Assembly (NCBI GenBank): GCA_023953835.1
Contig: JAMLJB010000001.1
Span: 434,001 to 498,000 of the forward strand
Source: Rhizobiaceae bacterium
Lineage (GTDB): Bacteria; Pseudomonadota; Alphaproteobacteria; Rhizobiales; Rhizobiaceae
DNA length: 64,000 nucleotides
Direction: 5' to 3'
This document shows positions 40,333 to 51,157 of the stretch, piece by piece; positions within the stretch are counted from its first letter, which is position 1; every line of letters starts with the position of its first letter. The notes under the pieces were generated by a model. It was not told the origin of the DNA, ran no database searches, and saw nothing but the letters and a program-made list of their open reading frames with translations. The position numbers and the translations under genes were made by a program.

Positions 40333-41124
40333 ATGAAGCTGCTGAAATTCCTTGCCATCCTGCTTTGCGCCCTGACGGCGACGGCGCCCATGGCACGCGC
40401 TTCATCGAGCGCGTGGCATGAGGCGGAAGGCGGGCGCGTGCGGCTTGTCACGACCGGCGCGCCCGATGCCGATGGCCGCATCAGGGGTGTTCTGGACATC
40501 CGGCTCGCGCCCGGCTGGAAAACCTACTGGCGGGACCCCGGCGATGCAGGCGTTCCGCCAACGCTCGATCTCGGCGCGGCGGGGAGCGCGCAATTGCTGT
40601 TTCCCGCGCCCGAATGGCACCACGACGGCACCTATGACTGGGCGGGCTATTCTTCATCGGTTGCGCTTCCCGTGCGGATCAACCTGTCCGCGCCCGACTA
40701 TTCCGGGCCGATCACCGCGACTGCCTTTCTGGGTATCTGCAAGACCATCTGCATCCCGCTCAAGGCCGATTTCGTCATCGACCTCGCCGCCGACCCCGAC
40801 AATCCCGGCGATTCTCTTGCCGTCGCGGCGGCGGAGGCAAGGCTGCCCGAACCAGCCTCGACGGATTTCGGCGTGGCGAATGTGCGGGTCGATGGCGAGA
40901 CCGTGACCTTCGAGGTGAACGGCATCACCGATGCGGCGGCGGAACTGTTCGTGGCGGGCGGCGAGAACCTCGCCTTTTCGCGCCCTCACCCCGCGATGGA
41001 AAACGGCAGGCTGATATTCACCTCGAAAATGACCAGCTATGCGAAAGGCGGGCGCAAACGCGCGACGGTCGAATACACGCTGAAGTCGGCGGAGAAATCG
41101 GTGGCCGGATCGTTGTCCTTCTGA
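40333..41124 (+). CDS. Periplasmic DsbD-alpha-like (disulfide corrector) domain protein
   Basis: This 263-residue exported protein has a signal peptide (MKLLKFLAILLCALTATAP, cleavage near ARASS). The mature chain matches the immunoglobulin-fold N-terminal domain of DsbD: APGWKTYWRDPGDAGVPPTLDL and then FLGICKTICIPLKADF, which carries a C-x3-C pair. There are no membrane helices and no C-terminal thioredoxin domain, so it is a free-standing alpha domain rather than a full DsbD. ATG 40333 follows AAAGGGAC. The partner electron donor is not in the neighbourhood. Reductive transfer to an envelope thiol protein is inferred. Confidence 0.85.
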   Translation: MKLLKFLAILLCALTATAPMARASSSAWHEAEGGRVRLVTTGAPDADGRIRGVLDIRLAPGWKTYWRDPGDAGVPPTLDLGAAGSAQLLFPAPEWHHDGTYDWAGYSSSVALPVRINLSAPDYSGPITATAFLGICKTICIPLKADFVIDLAADPDNPGDSLAVAAAEARLPEPASTDFGVANVRVDGETVTFEVNGITDAAAELFVAGGENLAFSRPHPAMENGRLIFTSKMTSYAKGGRKRATVEYTLKSAEKSVAGSLSF

Positions 41125-41188
41125 TTTTGGCGATTGTCTCCGGCTCCCCGCGCAGCTATCAAGCAACGACCAAAAATGCGAGGTTTGC

Positions 41189-41680
41189 ATGACGATTTCT
41201 GTTGGAGATAAGCTGCCCCCGGCCACCTTCAAGGTCATGACCGAAGACGGCGCGAAGGACATGACGACCGCCGAGATTTTTGACGGCAGGAAGGTCGTGC
41301 TGTTCGGCGTTCCCGGAGCCTTCACCCCGACATGCAGCAACAACCACCTGCCCGGCTATCTCGAAAATCACGACGCAATCCTTTCGCGCGGCGTCGACCA
41401 GATCGCCGTCGTTGCCGCCAATGATCACCACGTCATGCGTGCATGGGCGAATTTCACCGGCGGCGAGGGCAAGCTGCTCTTTCTCGCGGATGGAAACGCG
41501 GCCTTTGCCAAGGCAACAGGTCTCGACCTCGATTTGTCCGCTGGCGGTCTGGGACAGCGTTTCAAGCGCTTTTCCATGATCGTGGATGATGGCGTGGTTA
41601 CGACGCTGAACATCGAGGATGCGCCCGGGAAGGCTGTCGAATCCGGCGCTGCCAAAATCCTGGACCAACTCAGCAAATAG
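41189..41680 (+). CDS. Peroxiredoxin (Prx5/AhpE-like, redoxin domain)
   Basis: This 163-residue thiol peroxidase has the peroxidatic Cys in VPGAFTPTCSNNHLPGYLE, preceded by the Pro, Thr and later Arg residues of the active site. The overall pattern (VGDKLPPATFKVMTEDG ... FKRFSMIVDDGVVTTLNIEDAPGKAVESGAAKIL) is that of the Prx5 subfamily that reduces hydroperoxides using glutathione or glutaredoxin. ATG 41189 follows GAGG. It stands alone next to a palindromic repeat copy and convergent with rnhA. Confidence 0.92.
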   Translation: MTISVGDKLPPATFKVMTEDGAKDMTTAEIFDGRKVVLFGVPGAFTPTCSNNHLPGYLENHDAILSRGVDQIAVVAANDHHVMRAWANFTGGEGKLLFLADGNAAFAKATGLDLDLSAGGLGQRFKRFSMIVDDGVVTTLNIEDAPGKAVESGAAKILDQLSK

Positions 41681-41694
41681 AGCGGGGTAAGAGA

Positions 41695-41850
41695 ACCCCT
41701 CATCCGCCTGCCGGCACCTTCTCCCACAAGGGGAGAAGGTGGATTGCGCCGGCGCCCCGCTCATTTTGCGACGATGACAATTGGAGCCACCGCCAGCGTA
41801 ATTCGCCTTCTCCCCTTGTGGGAGAAGGTGCCGGCAGGCGGATGAGGGGT
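41695..41850. repeat. Palindromic intergenic element, copy 2 (45-bp arms)
   Basis: Arms 41695-41739 and 41806-41850 are perfect reverse complements and share the same 44 bases as the element at 27373-27526. The spacer is again 66 bases. Read in reverse complement, its central part matches copy 1 at 22 of 31 ungapped positions, so the two copies are inserted in opposite orientation. It fills the gap between the convergent peroxiredoxin and rnhA genes, where its hairpins could also act as a bidirectional terminator. Confidence 0.92.
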
Positions 41851-41861
41851 GCCTTTCAGCC

Positions 41862-42314
41862 CTATCCGGCGCGGCGGGGTCCTTTGAACGGCGCCATGCC
41901 CTCGCGCGCCAATTCGTCAGCGCGTTCGTTTTCAGGGTGCCCGGCATGCCCCTTGACCCAGTGCCACGTGACCTGATGGCGCTTTCGCGCCTCGTCCAGC
42001 GCCTGCCAAAGTTCGGTGTTCTTGACCGGCTTCTTTGCGGCGGTTTTCCATCCATTGCGCTTCCAGCCCTCGATCCAGCCGGAAATGCCGTTCCGCACAT
42101 ATTCGCTGTCGGTGTAAAGCTCGACGACACACGGTTCCCGGAGCGCGTTCAGCGCTGATATCGCTCCCAGAAGCTCCATGCGATTGTTGGTGGTATCGGC
42201 CTCGCCGCCCTTCATTTCCTTCACCGCGCCGTTGAAGCGCAGGATTGCGCCCCAACCTCCCGGGCCGGGATTGCCCGAACACGCGCCATCGGTGAAAATC
42301 TCCACGCGCTTCAC
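41862..42314 (-). CDS. rnhA: Ribonuclease HI
   Basis: This 150-residue RNase HI removes RNA from RNA-DNA hybrids. The catalytic carboxylates are visible in [42 protein letters not shown] and [11 protein letters not shown]. The start is GTG 42314, whose GTGA overlaps the stop of thrB, so it is the coupled downstream gene of thrB. The length is normal for the bacterial type. A frame open far upstream of this start is only the antisense-free region of thrB. Confidence 0.95.
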   Translation of the reverse strand: MKRVEIFTDGACSGNPGPGGWGAILRFNGAVKEMKGGEADTTNNRMELLGAISALNALREPCVVELYTDSEYVRNGISGWIEGWKRNGWKTAAKKPVKNTELWQALDEARKRHQVTWHWVKGHAGHPENERADELAREGMAPFKGPRRAG

Positions 42315-43276
42315 AGCGTCAATCCGTATTCGGCGGCGGAACCGACCGCGCGGTGGAAGCGCATCTTGCGCAAATATTCCATCGGGTCCTTCTTGACCAC
42401 GAGGCTGCCGGCGGGCGTGTTCAGCCAGTCGTAGAGCCGCGTGAGCATGAAGCGCAGCGCGGACCCGCGCGCCAACAGGGGCAGCGCCTCCGCCTCGTGC
42501 TCCGAAAGCGGACGAACCGCGCTGTAGGCATTGAGCAAGGCCATGCCCTTGGTGAGATTGTAGGAATTGTCCTTCTCGAAGCACCATGCGTTGAGGCATG
42601 TGGCAACGTCGTAAGCCAGGATGTCGGTGCAGGCAAAATAGAAATCGATCAGGCCGGACAGGCGTTTGCCGAGGAAGAACACATTGTCCGGAAAGAGGTC
42701 GGCATGGATGACGCCAAGAGGAAGACCCGCCGGCCATTGCGCTTCGAGAAAGCCGAGCTCCGCCTCGACTTCGCTGGCAAGGCCGGGCTCGACCTCGTCG
42801 GCGCGCGCCGATGCCCGGTTCCAGAGAGGCCGCCAGCCATCCACAGTCAGCGCATTGACGCGGCGCATGGGAAAATCCGCCCCCGCCAGATGCATCGCGG
42901 CTAGGGCCGCGCCCACCTCCCTGCAATGGTCGGCAGTGGGGCGGCGCATCCACATGCCTTCGAGGAAGGTGACGAGGGCAGCGGGCCGCCCCGCCAGTTC
43001 GCCGATCATCTCGCCGCTGCGCTGCCTGACCGGCAACGGGCAGCGGATTCCCTTGTCACTCAGATGCTGCATAAGACCGAGGAAGAACGGCAGGTCGTCG
43101 CGGTTCACCCGCTTTTCATAAAGCGTCAGGATGTATGCCCCCGAACTGGCGTGAACGAGGAAATTCGAGTTCTCGACCCCTTCGGCAATGCCCTTGTAGG
43201 AGAGCAATTCACCGATCTCATAATCTCTCAGGAAATCCGCAAGCTCGATTTCCGAAATGTCGGTGTAGACGGCCAT
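42311..43276 (-). CDS. thrB: Homoserine kinase (ThrB, aminoglycoside-phosphotransferase fold)
   Basis: This 321-residue kinase phosphorylates homoserine for threonine synthase. It belongs to the APH/choline-kinase fold class of ThrB found in alphaproteobacteria and pseudomonads, unrelated to the GHMP kinase of E. coli. The features are [16 protein letters not shown] at the start, the ATP-binding [22 protein letters not shown], the catalytic [13 protein letters not shown] and the metal-binding [17 protein letters not shown]. It is followed by rnhA with an overlapping GTGA and preceded by ispH at 29 bases. Confidence 0.95.
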   Translation of the reverse strand: MAVYTDISEIELADFLRDYEIGELLSYKGIAEGVENSNFLVHASSGAYILTLYEKRVNRDDLPFFLGLMQHLSDKGIRCPLPVRQRSGEMIGELAGRPAALVTFLEGMWMRRPTADHCREVGAALAAMHLAGADFPMRRVNALTVDGWRPLWNRASARADEVEPGLASEVEAELGFLEAQWPAGLPLGVIHADLFPDNVFFLGKRLSGLIDFYFACTDILAYDVATCLNAWCFEKDNSYNLTKGMALLNAYSAVRPLSEHEAEALPLLARGSALRFMLTRLYDWLNTPAGSLVVKKDPMEYLRKMRFHRAVGSAAEYGLTL

Positions 43277-43305
43277 CGGGACCTGTTCCGGGATGAAGGG
43301 AGTGC

Positions 43306-44343
43306 CTATGCGGCGCCGTTGACGAATGCCATATCCTGCGCGGTGAGTTCCACGTCACGCAACACGCGCATGACGGGAAAATCCTCCGTTTCCTCGACCG
43401 TTATCGCCAGTTCGAGCCGCACGTCGAAACGTTCGCGGAACCCGCCGATGATCTCGTCGACCAGGATTTCGGGAGCGGAAGCCCCGGCGGAGAGGCCCAG
43501 CAGGGAAATATCACCCACCTCCTCCCACGGAATGTCCGCCGCGCGCTGCACCAGCAGCGACATGCGCGCGCCCGCGCGCTCGGCGACTTCGACCAGTCGG
43601 CGCGAATTGGACGAGTTCGGCGCTCCGACGATGAGGAACAGGTCGGCGCCGGGTGCGGCGGCCTTGACCGCTTCCTGCCGGTTGGTCGTGGCGTAGCAGA
43701 TCGACTCCGCCGCAGGGGCGTGAAGCTGCGGAAAGCGCTCCTGCAACGCCTCGATCAGATGCGCCGTGTCCTCGACCGAAAGCGTCGTCTGCGATACAAA
43801 CCCGAGGGCGGCGGCGTCCAGCGGCTGGAACCGGCGAACGTCCTCCTCGGTTTCGATGAGCGTGACCGCGCCTTCCGGCAACTGGCCCATCGTGCCGATG
43901 ACTTCGGGGTGGCCCGCATGGCCGATCAGCAGCACATGGCGGCCAAGCCGCTGGTGGCGCAGCGCCTGCTTATGGACCTTCGACACCAGCGGACAGGTCG
44001 CGTCGAGATAGAACAGATTGCGGGATTCCGCATCGGCTGGCACCGATTTCGGCACGCCATGCGCGGAAAAGACAACCGGGGAGGACCGATGCTCCGGCGG
44101 TATCTCGTGAAGCTCCTCGATGAACACCGCGCCGAGATTTTGCAGCCCTTCGACCACATAGCGATTGTGCACGATCTCATGGCGGACATAGACCGGCGCG
44201 CCATATTTCTTCAGGGCCAGCACGACAATCTGAATCGCCCTGTCCACGCCCGCGCAAAAGCCGCGCGGCCCACACAGGCGTATCGTCAGCGGCTTTTTCC
44301 GCCCATGGCTGAGGTTGGTGTCGCTCATGTCAAGGCGCGACAT
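43306..44343 (-). CDS. ispH: 4-hydroxy-3-methylbut-2-enyl diphosphate reductase IspH (LytB)
   Basis: This 345-residue iron-sulfur enzyme of the last MEP-pathway step yields IPP and DMAPP. The three cluster cysteines lie in [26 protein letters not shown] and [13 protein letters not shown], and the catalytic loop in [12 protein letters not shown] is intact. ATG 44343 gives [16 protein letters not shown] 44328 is an alternative five residues shorter. It lies in the conserved surf1-ispH-thrB-rnhA run. The partner dxs is at 56-58 kb. Confidence 0.96.
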   Translation of the reverse strand: MSRLDMSDTNLSHGRKKPLTIRLCGPRGFCAGVDRAIQIVVLALKKYGAPVYVRHEIVHNRYVVEGLQNLGAVFIEELHEIPPEHRSSPVVFSAHGVPKSVPADAESRNLFYLDATCPLVSKVHKQALRHQRLGRHVLLIGHAGHPEVIGTMGQLPEGAVTLIETEEDVRRFQPLDAAALGFVSQTTLSVEDTAHLIEALQERFPQLHAPAAESICYATTNRQEAVKAAAPGADLFLIVGAPNSSNSRRLVEVAERAGARMSLLVQRAADIPWEEVGDISLLGLSAGASAPEILVDEIIGGFRERFDVRLELAITVEETEDFPVMRVLRDVELTAQDMAFVNGAA

Positions 44344-44373
44344 GGAGGCTATGCCCCCACCCTGTCAAGTGCA

Positions 44374-45117
44374 TCACGGTTCGCTGCGCCGGCGATAGAG
44401 CCACGCGGCCACGACGGCAGCGAGCGCGGCGGCCAGCCCATACCAAGTGATGGCATATTGCAGATGGCTGTTCGGCAGGTCGATGATCGTTGCCCCGCCA
44501 TGCGGCCAGCCGCCCGGTACGGGCGCGTCGTCCGCATCGACGAAGAAGGGAAGGAGCCGGCTGTCCGGCGGTAGTCCCGACGTCGCCGCCATCGCGTCGA
44601 GGTCCTTCCAATAGAAGATGTTCTTCGCCGGATCGTTTTCCGGCAGGAACATTCCGGGCTTTGCGTCCAGCCTGTTGCGCGCAAGGCCGGTGATCTCGAC
44701 GGTGCCGCCCACCTCGCCCTGCTGCCTCTTGGTCGCATCCTTCAAATCATAGGGGACAAAGCCGCGATTGACGAAGATGATGCGGTCATCGCTGAGCTTC
44801 AGCGGCGTGTAGACGTTGAATCCGGTCTCGCCTTGCCATGTCGTGAAGAAATGGCGCTCGCCCTCATGGACGAAAGTACCGCTCAACCGGACAGGCTGGT
44901 AATCCACGTTGCCCGTTTCGGAAAGCTGACGCTCGATTTCGGCCAAAGGCTTGGGCGCAGCAGCAATGCGGCTCTCGATGTCCGAGATCAGCGCCTCTTT
45001 CCAATGCAGGCGCTGCACCTGCCATGTTCCGAGGCCGACAAGGATCGCAAAAGCAACCGCGGCGGCCAGAAGCACCGGCAGGCGGCGCGGCGGCGATGAA
45101 TGCGCGTGCACGGTCAT
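44374..45117 (-). CDS. SURF1-family cytochrome oxidase assembly protein
   Basis: This 247-residue membrane protein has one hydrophobic helix at each end (about 14-33 and 222-240) and a soluble periplasmic domain between them. The SURF1 signatures are visible: LGTWQVQRLHWKEALI near the N-terminus, VRLSGTF, NRGFVPYD and the final WYGLAAALAAVVAAWLYRRR. It assists haem a insertion and assembly of cytochrome c oxidase, matching the adjacent cta genes. ATG 45117 overlaps the DUF983 stop (ATGA). Confidence 0.92.
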   Translation of the reverse strand: MTVHAHSSPPRRLPVLLAAAVAFAILVGLGTWQVQRLHWKEALISDIESRIAAAPKPLAEIERQLSETGNVDYQPVRLSGTFVHEGERHFFTTWQGETGFNVYTPLKLSDDRIIFVNRGFVPYDLKDATKRQQGEVGGTVEITGLARNRLDAKPGMFLPENDPAKNIFYWKDLDAMAATSGLPPDSRLLPFFVDADDAPVPGGWPHGGATIIDLPNSHLQYAITWYGLAAALAAVVAAWLYRRRSEP

Positions 45118-45506
45118 TTGTTCTGGTCGATGCGCCCTTCGGCAGCCTTGTTCGCATATTGCAGCGTGATGAGGACGCCCTTGATGAGCCGCAGCGCGGT
45201 GAGGCTCAGGATCAGCGTCAGCGGAATCCACAGCAGGAAATGCACCCAGAGCGGCGGGCCGAACGAGGTTTCGAGCCAAAGCGCCAAGCCGACAACGATG
45301 AAGCCGATGATGAGGATCACGAACACCGCGGGGCCGTCGCCCGCATCGGCGAAGGAATAGTCCAGCCCGCACACGCCGCAACTGGGGCGAACCGAGAGCA
45401 GGCCGGAAAACAACCGCCCTTCGCCGCAACGCGGGCAGCGCCCTTGCAAACCGGCGGGAATCGGCTCGACCGGCGGCCAGTGGGCTTTGTCCTCATTCAT
45501 GCTCAT
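45114..45506 (-). CDS. DUF983 membrane protein
   Basis: This 130-residue protein has an N-terminal zinc-ribbon-like pair of CxxC motifs (GRCPRCGEGRLF and PSCGVCGLDYSF, about residues 23-50), then two membrane helices (VFVILIIGFIVVGLALWL and HFLLWIPLTLILSLTALRL). DUF983 genes sit routinely between ctaE and surf1 in alphaproteobacteria, so a role in oxidase biogenesis is likely but unproven. ATG 45506 has GGGAGC five bases upstream; ATG 45500 is also in frame. A terminator separates it from ctaE. Confidence 0.88.
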   Translation of the reverse strand: MSMNEDKAHWPPVEPIPAGLQGRCPRCGEGRLFSGLLSVRPSCGVCGLDYSFADAGDGPAVFVILIIGFIVVGLALWLETSFGPPLWVHFLLWIPLTLILSLTALRLIKGVLITLQYANKAAEGRIDQNK

Positions 45507-45530
45507 ACGTTGCTCCCGTCATGCGATCAT

Positions 45531-45567
45531 AAAAAAGCAAAAGGGCGGCTGCGCGATACAGCCGCCC
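45531..45567 (-). terminator. Rho-independent terminator after ctaE
   Basis: On the minus strand GGGCGGCTG (45567-45559) pairs perfectly with CAGCCGCCC (45551-45543) across a seven-base loop, followed by TTTTGCTTTTTT. It lies 24 bases past the ctaE stop and 25 bases before the DUF983 start, so the oxidase subunit genes end here. Confidence 0.9.
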
Positions 45568-45590
45568 CCAATTCCGAAACGCTGCCGCAC

Positions 45591-46472
45591 TCAATGGCCG
45601 TGGGCAATCACCGCGCCGTGGGATGCCCACACATAGATGCAGGCGAACAGGAACAGCCAGACCACGTCAACGAAGTGCCAATACCAGGCGGCGGCCTCGA
45701 AGCCGAAATGCTGCTTCGGCGTGAAGTCGCCTTTCATTGCCCGGATGAGACAGACGAGCAGGAAGATGGTGCCGATGATGACGTGGAAACCATGGAACCC
45801 CGTGGCCATGAAGAACGTCGCGCCGTAGATCGAGTCCTTGAAGGCGAACGGGGCATGAATGTACTCGTAGGCCTGAACGAAGCTGAATAGCACGCCGAGC
45901 GCGACGGTGATGGCGAGGCCCCAGACGAGGCCCTTGCGATCATTTTCCAGCAGAGCGTGGTGCGCCCACGTCACCGTGGTGCCGGACAGAAGCAGGATCA
46001 CCGTGTTGTAGAGCGGCAGATGAAAGGGATCGAGCACTTCGATGCCCTTGGGCGGCCAGACGCCGCCGGTGAATTCGGTGCGCGCGACCTGAATGGCCTC
46101 GCCGGGAAACAGGCTGACGTCGAAGAACGCCCAGAACCATGCCACGAAGAACATGACCTCCGAGGCGATGAACATGATCATGCCGTAGCGCAGATGGAGC
46201 GAAACCACGCGCGTGTGATGCCCTTCCTTGCCTTCCTTGATGGTGTCCGACCACCAGGCGAACATGGTGTAGAGGACCACAAGCAGGCCGATGAAGAACA
46301 GCCAGGGATTGGCAAGGTTCACGCCGAAGAAGGGGACATTGCCCGCGCGGATATACTGCATCCACATCACCGCGCCGAGCGCCATGATCAAAGCGCCGAG
46401 CGATGCGAGCGCCGGCCAGGGGCTCGGGTCTATGATGTGATAGTCATGATGCTTGGCGTGTGCTTCAGCCAT
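45591..46472 (-). CDS. ctaE: Cytochrome c oxidase subunit III
   Basis: This 293-residue subunit III of the aa3-type oxidase has seven membrane helices. Typical blocks are [41 protein letters not shown] with the conserved membrane Glu, and [20 protein letters not shown], ending in [19 protein letters not shown] 46472 ([12 protein letters not shown]) is used; it follows ctaG by a single base. It is the last structural gene of the cluster before the terminator. Confidence 0.97.
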   Translation of the reverse strand: MAEAHAKHHDYHIIDPSPWPALASLGALIMALGAVMWMQYIRAGNVPFFGVNLANPWLFFIGLLVVLYTMFAWWSDTIKEGKEGHHTRVVSLHLRYGMIMFIASEVMFFVAWFWAFFDVSLFPGEAIQVARTEFTGGVWPPKGIEVLDPFHLPLYNTVILLLSGTTVTWAHHALLENDRKGLVWGLAITVALGVLFSFVQAYEYIHAPFAFKDSIYGATFFMATGFHGFHVIIGTIFLLVCLIRAMKGDFTPKQHFGFEAAAWYWHFVDVVWLFLFACIYVWASHGAVIAHGH

Positions 46473-46473
46473 T

Positions 46474-47085
46474 TCAACCCCCGAGCTTCGTCGTCGTTTC
46501 GTCTTCCACCGCAGGCGCGGCCGCAAGCGGCTCAGCGTCAATGGGGAAGAAAGTGTAGGAAAGCGTGATCGTCCTGATGTCCTTGAGTTCCGGCACATCG
46601 ACAATGGCCGGATCTACGTAGAAAACAACCGGCATGTCGATGGCCTCGCCCGGCTTCAATGTCGTGTCGGTGAAGCAGAAGCACTCGACCTTGTTGAAGT
46701 AGGCGCCCGCCAGTTCCGGCGTCACGTTGAAGGTGGCGCGACCGGACGTGGGATGCGACGACCAGTTTTCGGCTTTGAATTGCGCCTGTACCGTTTCCCC
46801 GATGCGCATGGTCATCGACCGCTGCTCGGGTCCGAAATTCCAGGGAAGGCCACCCATCTTGTTGGCATCGAAGCGCACGGTGATCTCACGGTCCAGCACG
46901 CGATCCGAATATTGCTCGACGCGCTGCGTGGTGCCGCCATAGCCGGTCACCTGGCAGAACATCCTGTAAAGCGGCACGGAAGCGAATGCGAGGCCCACCA
47001 TGCCGACGAACACGCCGCCGCAGACAAGCGCCGTCAGGCCGTTCCTGCGGCTGGTCTGTGCGGTGTTGGGGTGATCGGCCGTCAT
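46474..47085 (-). CDS. ctaG: Cytochrome c oxidase assembly protein CtaG (Cox11)
   Basis: This 203-residue Cox11 homolog delivers copper to the CuB site of subunit I. One N-terminal helix ([20 protein letters not shown]) is followed by [14 protein letters not shown] and, near the C-terminus, the copper-binding [16 protein letters not shown] with its CFCF pair. I chose ATG 47085 ([10 protein letters not shown]); a GTG at 47097 overlaps the stop of the small coxF gene and is also possible. It lies between coxF and ctaE. Confidence 0.95.
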   Translation of the reverse strand: MTADHPNTAQTSRRNGLTALVCGGVFVGMVGLAFASVPLYRMFCQVTGYGGTTQRVEQYSDRVLDREITVRFDANKMGGLPWNFGPEQRSMTMRIGETVQAQFKAENWSSHPTSGRATFNVTPELAGAYFNKVECFCFTDTTLKPGEAIDMPVVFYVDPAIVDVPELKDIRTITLSYTFFPIDAEPLAAAPAVEDETTTKLGG

Positions 47086-47093
47086 CCGCCTGC

Positions 47094-47255
47094 TCACATC
47101 GGCCTGTTGAGGAGCGCCGGGCCGAGCCGGACGATCGACGTCACATAGACGAGGACCACGAACAGCGCCAGCGCGATGGCAATCGCGATGTTGCGGTTGC
47201 GGCGCGCTTTAAGCTGAGCCTCGGTCGGCTTGATGGTTTCGAGCTTGTCCGCCAC
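47094..47255 (-). CDS. CoxF-like small membrane protein
   Basis: This 53-residue protein has one membrane helix (IAIAIALALFVVLVYVTSIV) after a basic segment (TEAQLKARRNRN). It sits at the conserved position between ctaB and ctaG where rhizobia carry coxF. I chose the GTG at 47255 with GGGAG nine bases upstream; another GTG at 47261 overlaps the ctaB stop as GTGA. Members are thought to help oxidase assembly, but no activity is known. It is too short for sequence identity alone to be decisive; the context carries most of the weight. Confidence 0.8.
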   Translation of the reverse strand: MADKLETIKPTEAQLKARRNRNIAIAIALALFVVLVYVTSIVRLGPALLNRPM

Positions 47256-47257
47256 GG

Positions 47258-48202
47258 TCACGCTCCCGCCACGGCGATCAATCGCCCGACAATGCTGTCG
47301 GCGAGATAGGCTGCGAAAACGCCGAAGAGATAGAGAAGTGAGAAGCCGAAAAGCGCCTTCGCCGCGCGCATGGCGCGGTCCTGCGGATCCATGCGCAATA
47401 CCTTCCAGGCGTACCAGACGAAGCCTGCGCCAAGGAACACCGCCACCAGCCCGTAGGCCGCACTGGCAAAGCCCAGATACCACGGCAGGACGCCGAACGC
47501 CGCGACAAGCAGCGCATAGGCGAAGATCTGCTTGCGGGTCGATTCCTCGCCGGCAACGTTCGGCATCATGGGAATGCCTGCGCGTTCGTAGTCACCGGAC
47601 TTGAACAGCGCCAGCGCCCAGAAATGCGGCGGAGTCCACAGGAAGATGATCAGGAACAGGATCACGCTTTCGGGGCTCACCGTGCCGGTCGCCGCCGCCC
47701 AGCCGATCATCGGCGGAAACGAGCCCGCCGCGCCACCGATCACGATGTTCTGCGGCGTCCAGCGCTTCAGCCACATCGTGTAGATGACCGCGTAGAAGAA
47801 GATCGTGAATGCGAGCAGCCCGCCTGCGATCCAGTTGACGAATACGCCGAGCGTCAGCACCGACATCGCTGCCAGCACCAGCCCGAAGGCAAGCGCTTCC
47901 CCGGGAAGCACCTTGCCGGCCGGTATCGGGCGCGACCGCGTGCGCGTCATCAGCGCATCGATGTCGGCGTCGTACCACATGTTCAGCGCCCCCGACGCAC
48001 CCGCGCCGATGGCAATGCAGATGATGGAGGTGATGGCGATCATCGGGTTGAGCGGAACGGGAGCCGCGATCATGCCGACAAAGGCCGTGAAAACGACGAG
48101 CGACATGACGCGAGGCTTGAGCAGCGCCAGATAGTCCGAAGCAGTCGCTTCCGAAAGCTGGAAGCCGACCACTTCAAAACTGTCTTTCTCGATCAATGCC
48201 AT
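47258..48202 (-). CDS. ctaB: Protohaem IX farnesyltransferase (haem O synthase)
   Basis: This 314-residue UbiA-family prenyltransferase converts haem b to haem o for the oxidase. The Asp-rich motif [21 protein letters not shown] and the second motif [21 protein letters not shown] are intact, with about nine membrane helices ([18 protein letters not shown] onward). ATG 48202 is used, without a strong ribosome site. It follows ctaD after a strong hairpin and overlaps or abuts the coxF start. ctaA is not in the window. Confidence 0.96.
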   Translation of the reverse strand: MALIEKDSFEVVGFQLSEATASDYLALLKPRVMSLVVFTAFVGMIAAPVPLNPMIAITSIICIAIGAGASGALNMWYDADIDALMTRTRSRPIPAGKVLPGEALAFGLVLAAMSVLTLGVFVNWIAGGLLAFTIFFYAVIYTMWLKRWTPQNIVIGGAAGSFPPMIGWAAATGTVSPESVILFLIIFLWTPPHFWALALFKSGDYERAGIPMMPNVAGEESTRKQIFAYALLVAAFGVLPWYLGFASAAYGLVAVFLGAGFVWYAWKVLRMDPQDRAMRAAKALFGFSLLYLFGVFAAYLADSIVGRLIAVAGA

Positions 48203-48225
48203 GCGTACTGGACCTGCTCCGTTTG

Positions 48226-48252
48226 GCGAAAGCCGCCGGGTTGCCCGGCGGC
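48226..48252 (-). terminator. GC-rich hairpin between ctaD and ctaB (weak terminator/attenuator)
   Basis: On the minus strand GCCGCCGGG (48252-48244) pairs perfectly with CCCGGCGGC (48240-48232) over CAA, followed only by TTTCGCC. It lies 18 bases past the ctaD stop. The short T run suggests partial termination or mRNA 3'-end protection for the abundant subunit genes rather than a full stop. Confidence 0.55.
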
Positions 48253-48269
48253 TTCGTTTCAGCCCGCGC

Positions 48270-49934
<1,665 letters not shown>

Positions 49935-49954
49935 TTATTCTTTGCCGCAGCCGG

Positions 49955-50818
49955 TCAGTCGGCCGAAGCGAGCCTGTTCGCGGCGTCTACCGAAGCCATG
50001 AGCGCCTTGTTCGCGCCGCCGAGGTCGGTCCGGGCCGCTGAAAGCCACGTATCGTATTGCTGTTGTGAAACCACGCGGATCGCGATGGGCATGAAGGCGT
50101 GATCCTTGCCGCACAGCTCGGAGCACTGGCCGTAGTAGAGGCCTTCCCTTTCCGCCTTGAACCAGGTCTCGTTGAGGCGGCCCGGCACCGCATCCACCTT
50201 CACGCCGAAAGCCGGCATGGCGAATGCATGGATGACGTCGGCTGCCGTCACTAGGACGCGCGTCGTGACGTTGACCGGAACCACGAGTTCATTGTCCACG
50301 GCCAGCAAGCGCGGATAGCGGGCCATGTCGGCCTTGCCTGCCGCATCGCGGTCGCCGTCCTGAAGCAGCGCGGAGTTGAACGAAAGCGGGTCGTCCACCT
50401 GATATTCATAGTCCCAGTTCCACTGGTTGCCGGTCGCCTTTACGGTCAGCGTTGGTTCTTCCTCGGGCGTGTATTGCGCCGTCAGCAACTGGAACGAAGG
50501 CACCGCGATGAAGAGCAGCACGATGACCGGCCCGATGGTCCAGATCACTTCAATCAGCGTGTTGTGGCTGGTGCGCGAGGGATTGGGATTAACGCTGCTG
50601 CGAAACTTCACGATGCAATAGGCGAGCAGCAGGAGGACGAGCAGCGTGATCGGGATGATGAACCAGAGCGTATAGGCCTCGAACCATTCGATCTGCCGCA
50701 TGATGCCCGTGGCCGGCTCCTGCATGCGAATCTGCCATGGATGCGGCTGGTCCGCATGAGCAAGGCCAGCGAAGAGCAATGCGCTGCTGGCCGCAAGGCC
50801 CGCCAGAAACCGTCTCAT
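49955..50818 (-). CDS. ctaC: Cytochrome c oxidase subunit II
   Basis: This 287-residue subunit II has a signal peptide (LAGLAASSALLFAGLAHADQ), two membrane helices and a C-terminal cupredoxin domain. The binuclear CuA motif is YGQCSELCGKDHAFMPI (C-x3-C-x3-H-x2-M), and the electron-entry WNWDYEY is present, so it takes electrons from cytochrome c. It is the first gene of the cta cluster, running to ctaE at 45591. Confidence 0.97.
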   Translation of the reverse strand: MRRFLAGLAASSALLFAGLAHADQPHPWQIRMQEPATGIMRQIEWFEAYTLWFIIPITLLVLLLLAYCIVKFRSSVNPNPSRTSHNTLIEVIWTIGPVIVLLFIAVPSFQLLTAQYTPEEEPTLTVKATGNQWNWDYEYQVDDPLSFNSALLQDGDRDAAGKADMARYPRLLAVDNELVVPVNVTTRVLVTAADVIHAFAMPAFGVKVDAVPGRLNETWFKAEREGLYYGQCSELCGKDHAFMPIAIRVVSQQQYDTWLSAARTDLGGANKALMASVDAANRLASAD

Positions 50819-51157
50819 CGTTTACGCGTCTCCCATTCTCCAGGCCTCTCTCCCGCATCGCGAGCAATAAATCCCGCGGCCGGAATCCTCGACCCTCATT
50901 CGCGGTTCAAACCATACTCCGATCCCATCCGCAAGAAAGACGCCACGCACCCTGTGCGGCATTTTTGCGCGCTGGCAGGCGGCAAATCCGCGCCGGAGGA
51001 GCGAGGGATGCGCGAAGCATTTGAAAAGTGGGCCCTAATTCCGGCGAATTTCACTATAAAACATCGCGATCGGTCATGCTGCGGTTGACGACGGCGATCC
51101 GTCCGCTATTGGGCTCTCCCAGCAACCAGCTTGCAGTGATTCGGCAACGGAGCTGTC
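50819..51157. other. Intergenic region between divergent ctaC and ialB
   Basis: This 339-base stretch has no open frame with a convincing ribosome site on either strand. It should contain the divergent promoters of the oxidase cluster and the IalB-type gene. TATAAA at 51055-51060 is a possible rightward -10 box, but no good -35 is spaced from it. No repeat or RNA structure is recognised. Confidence 0.5.
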
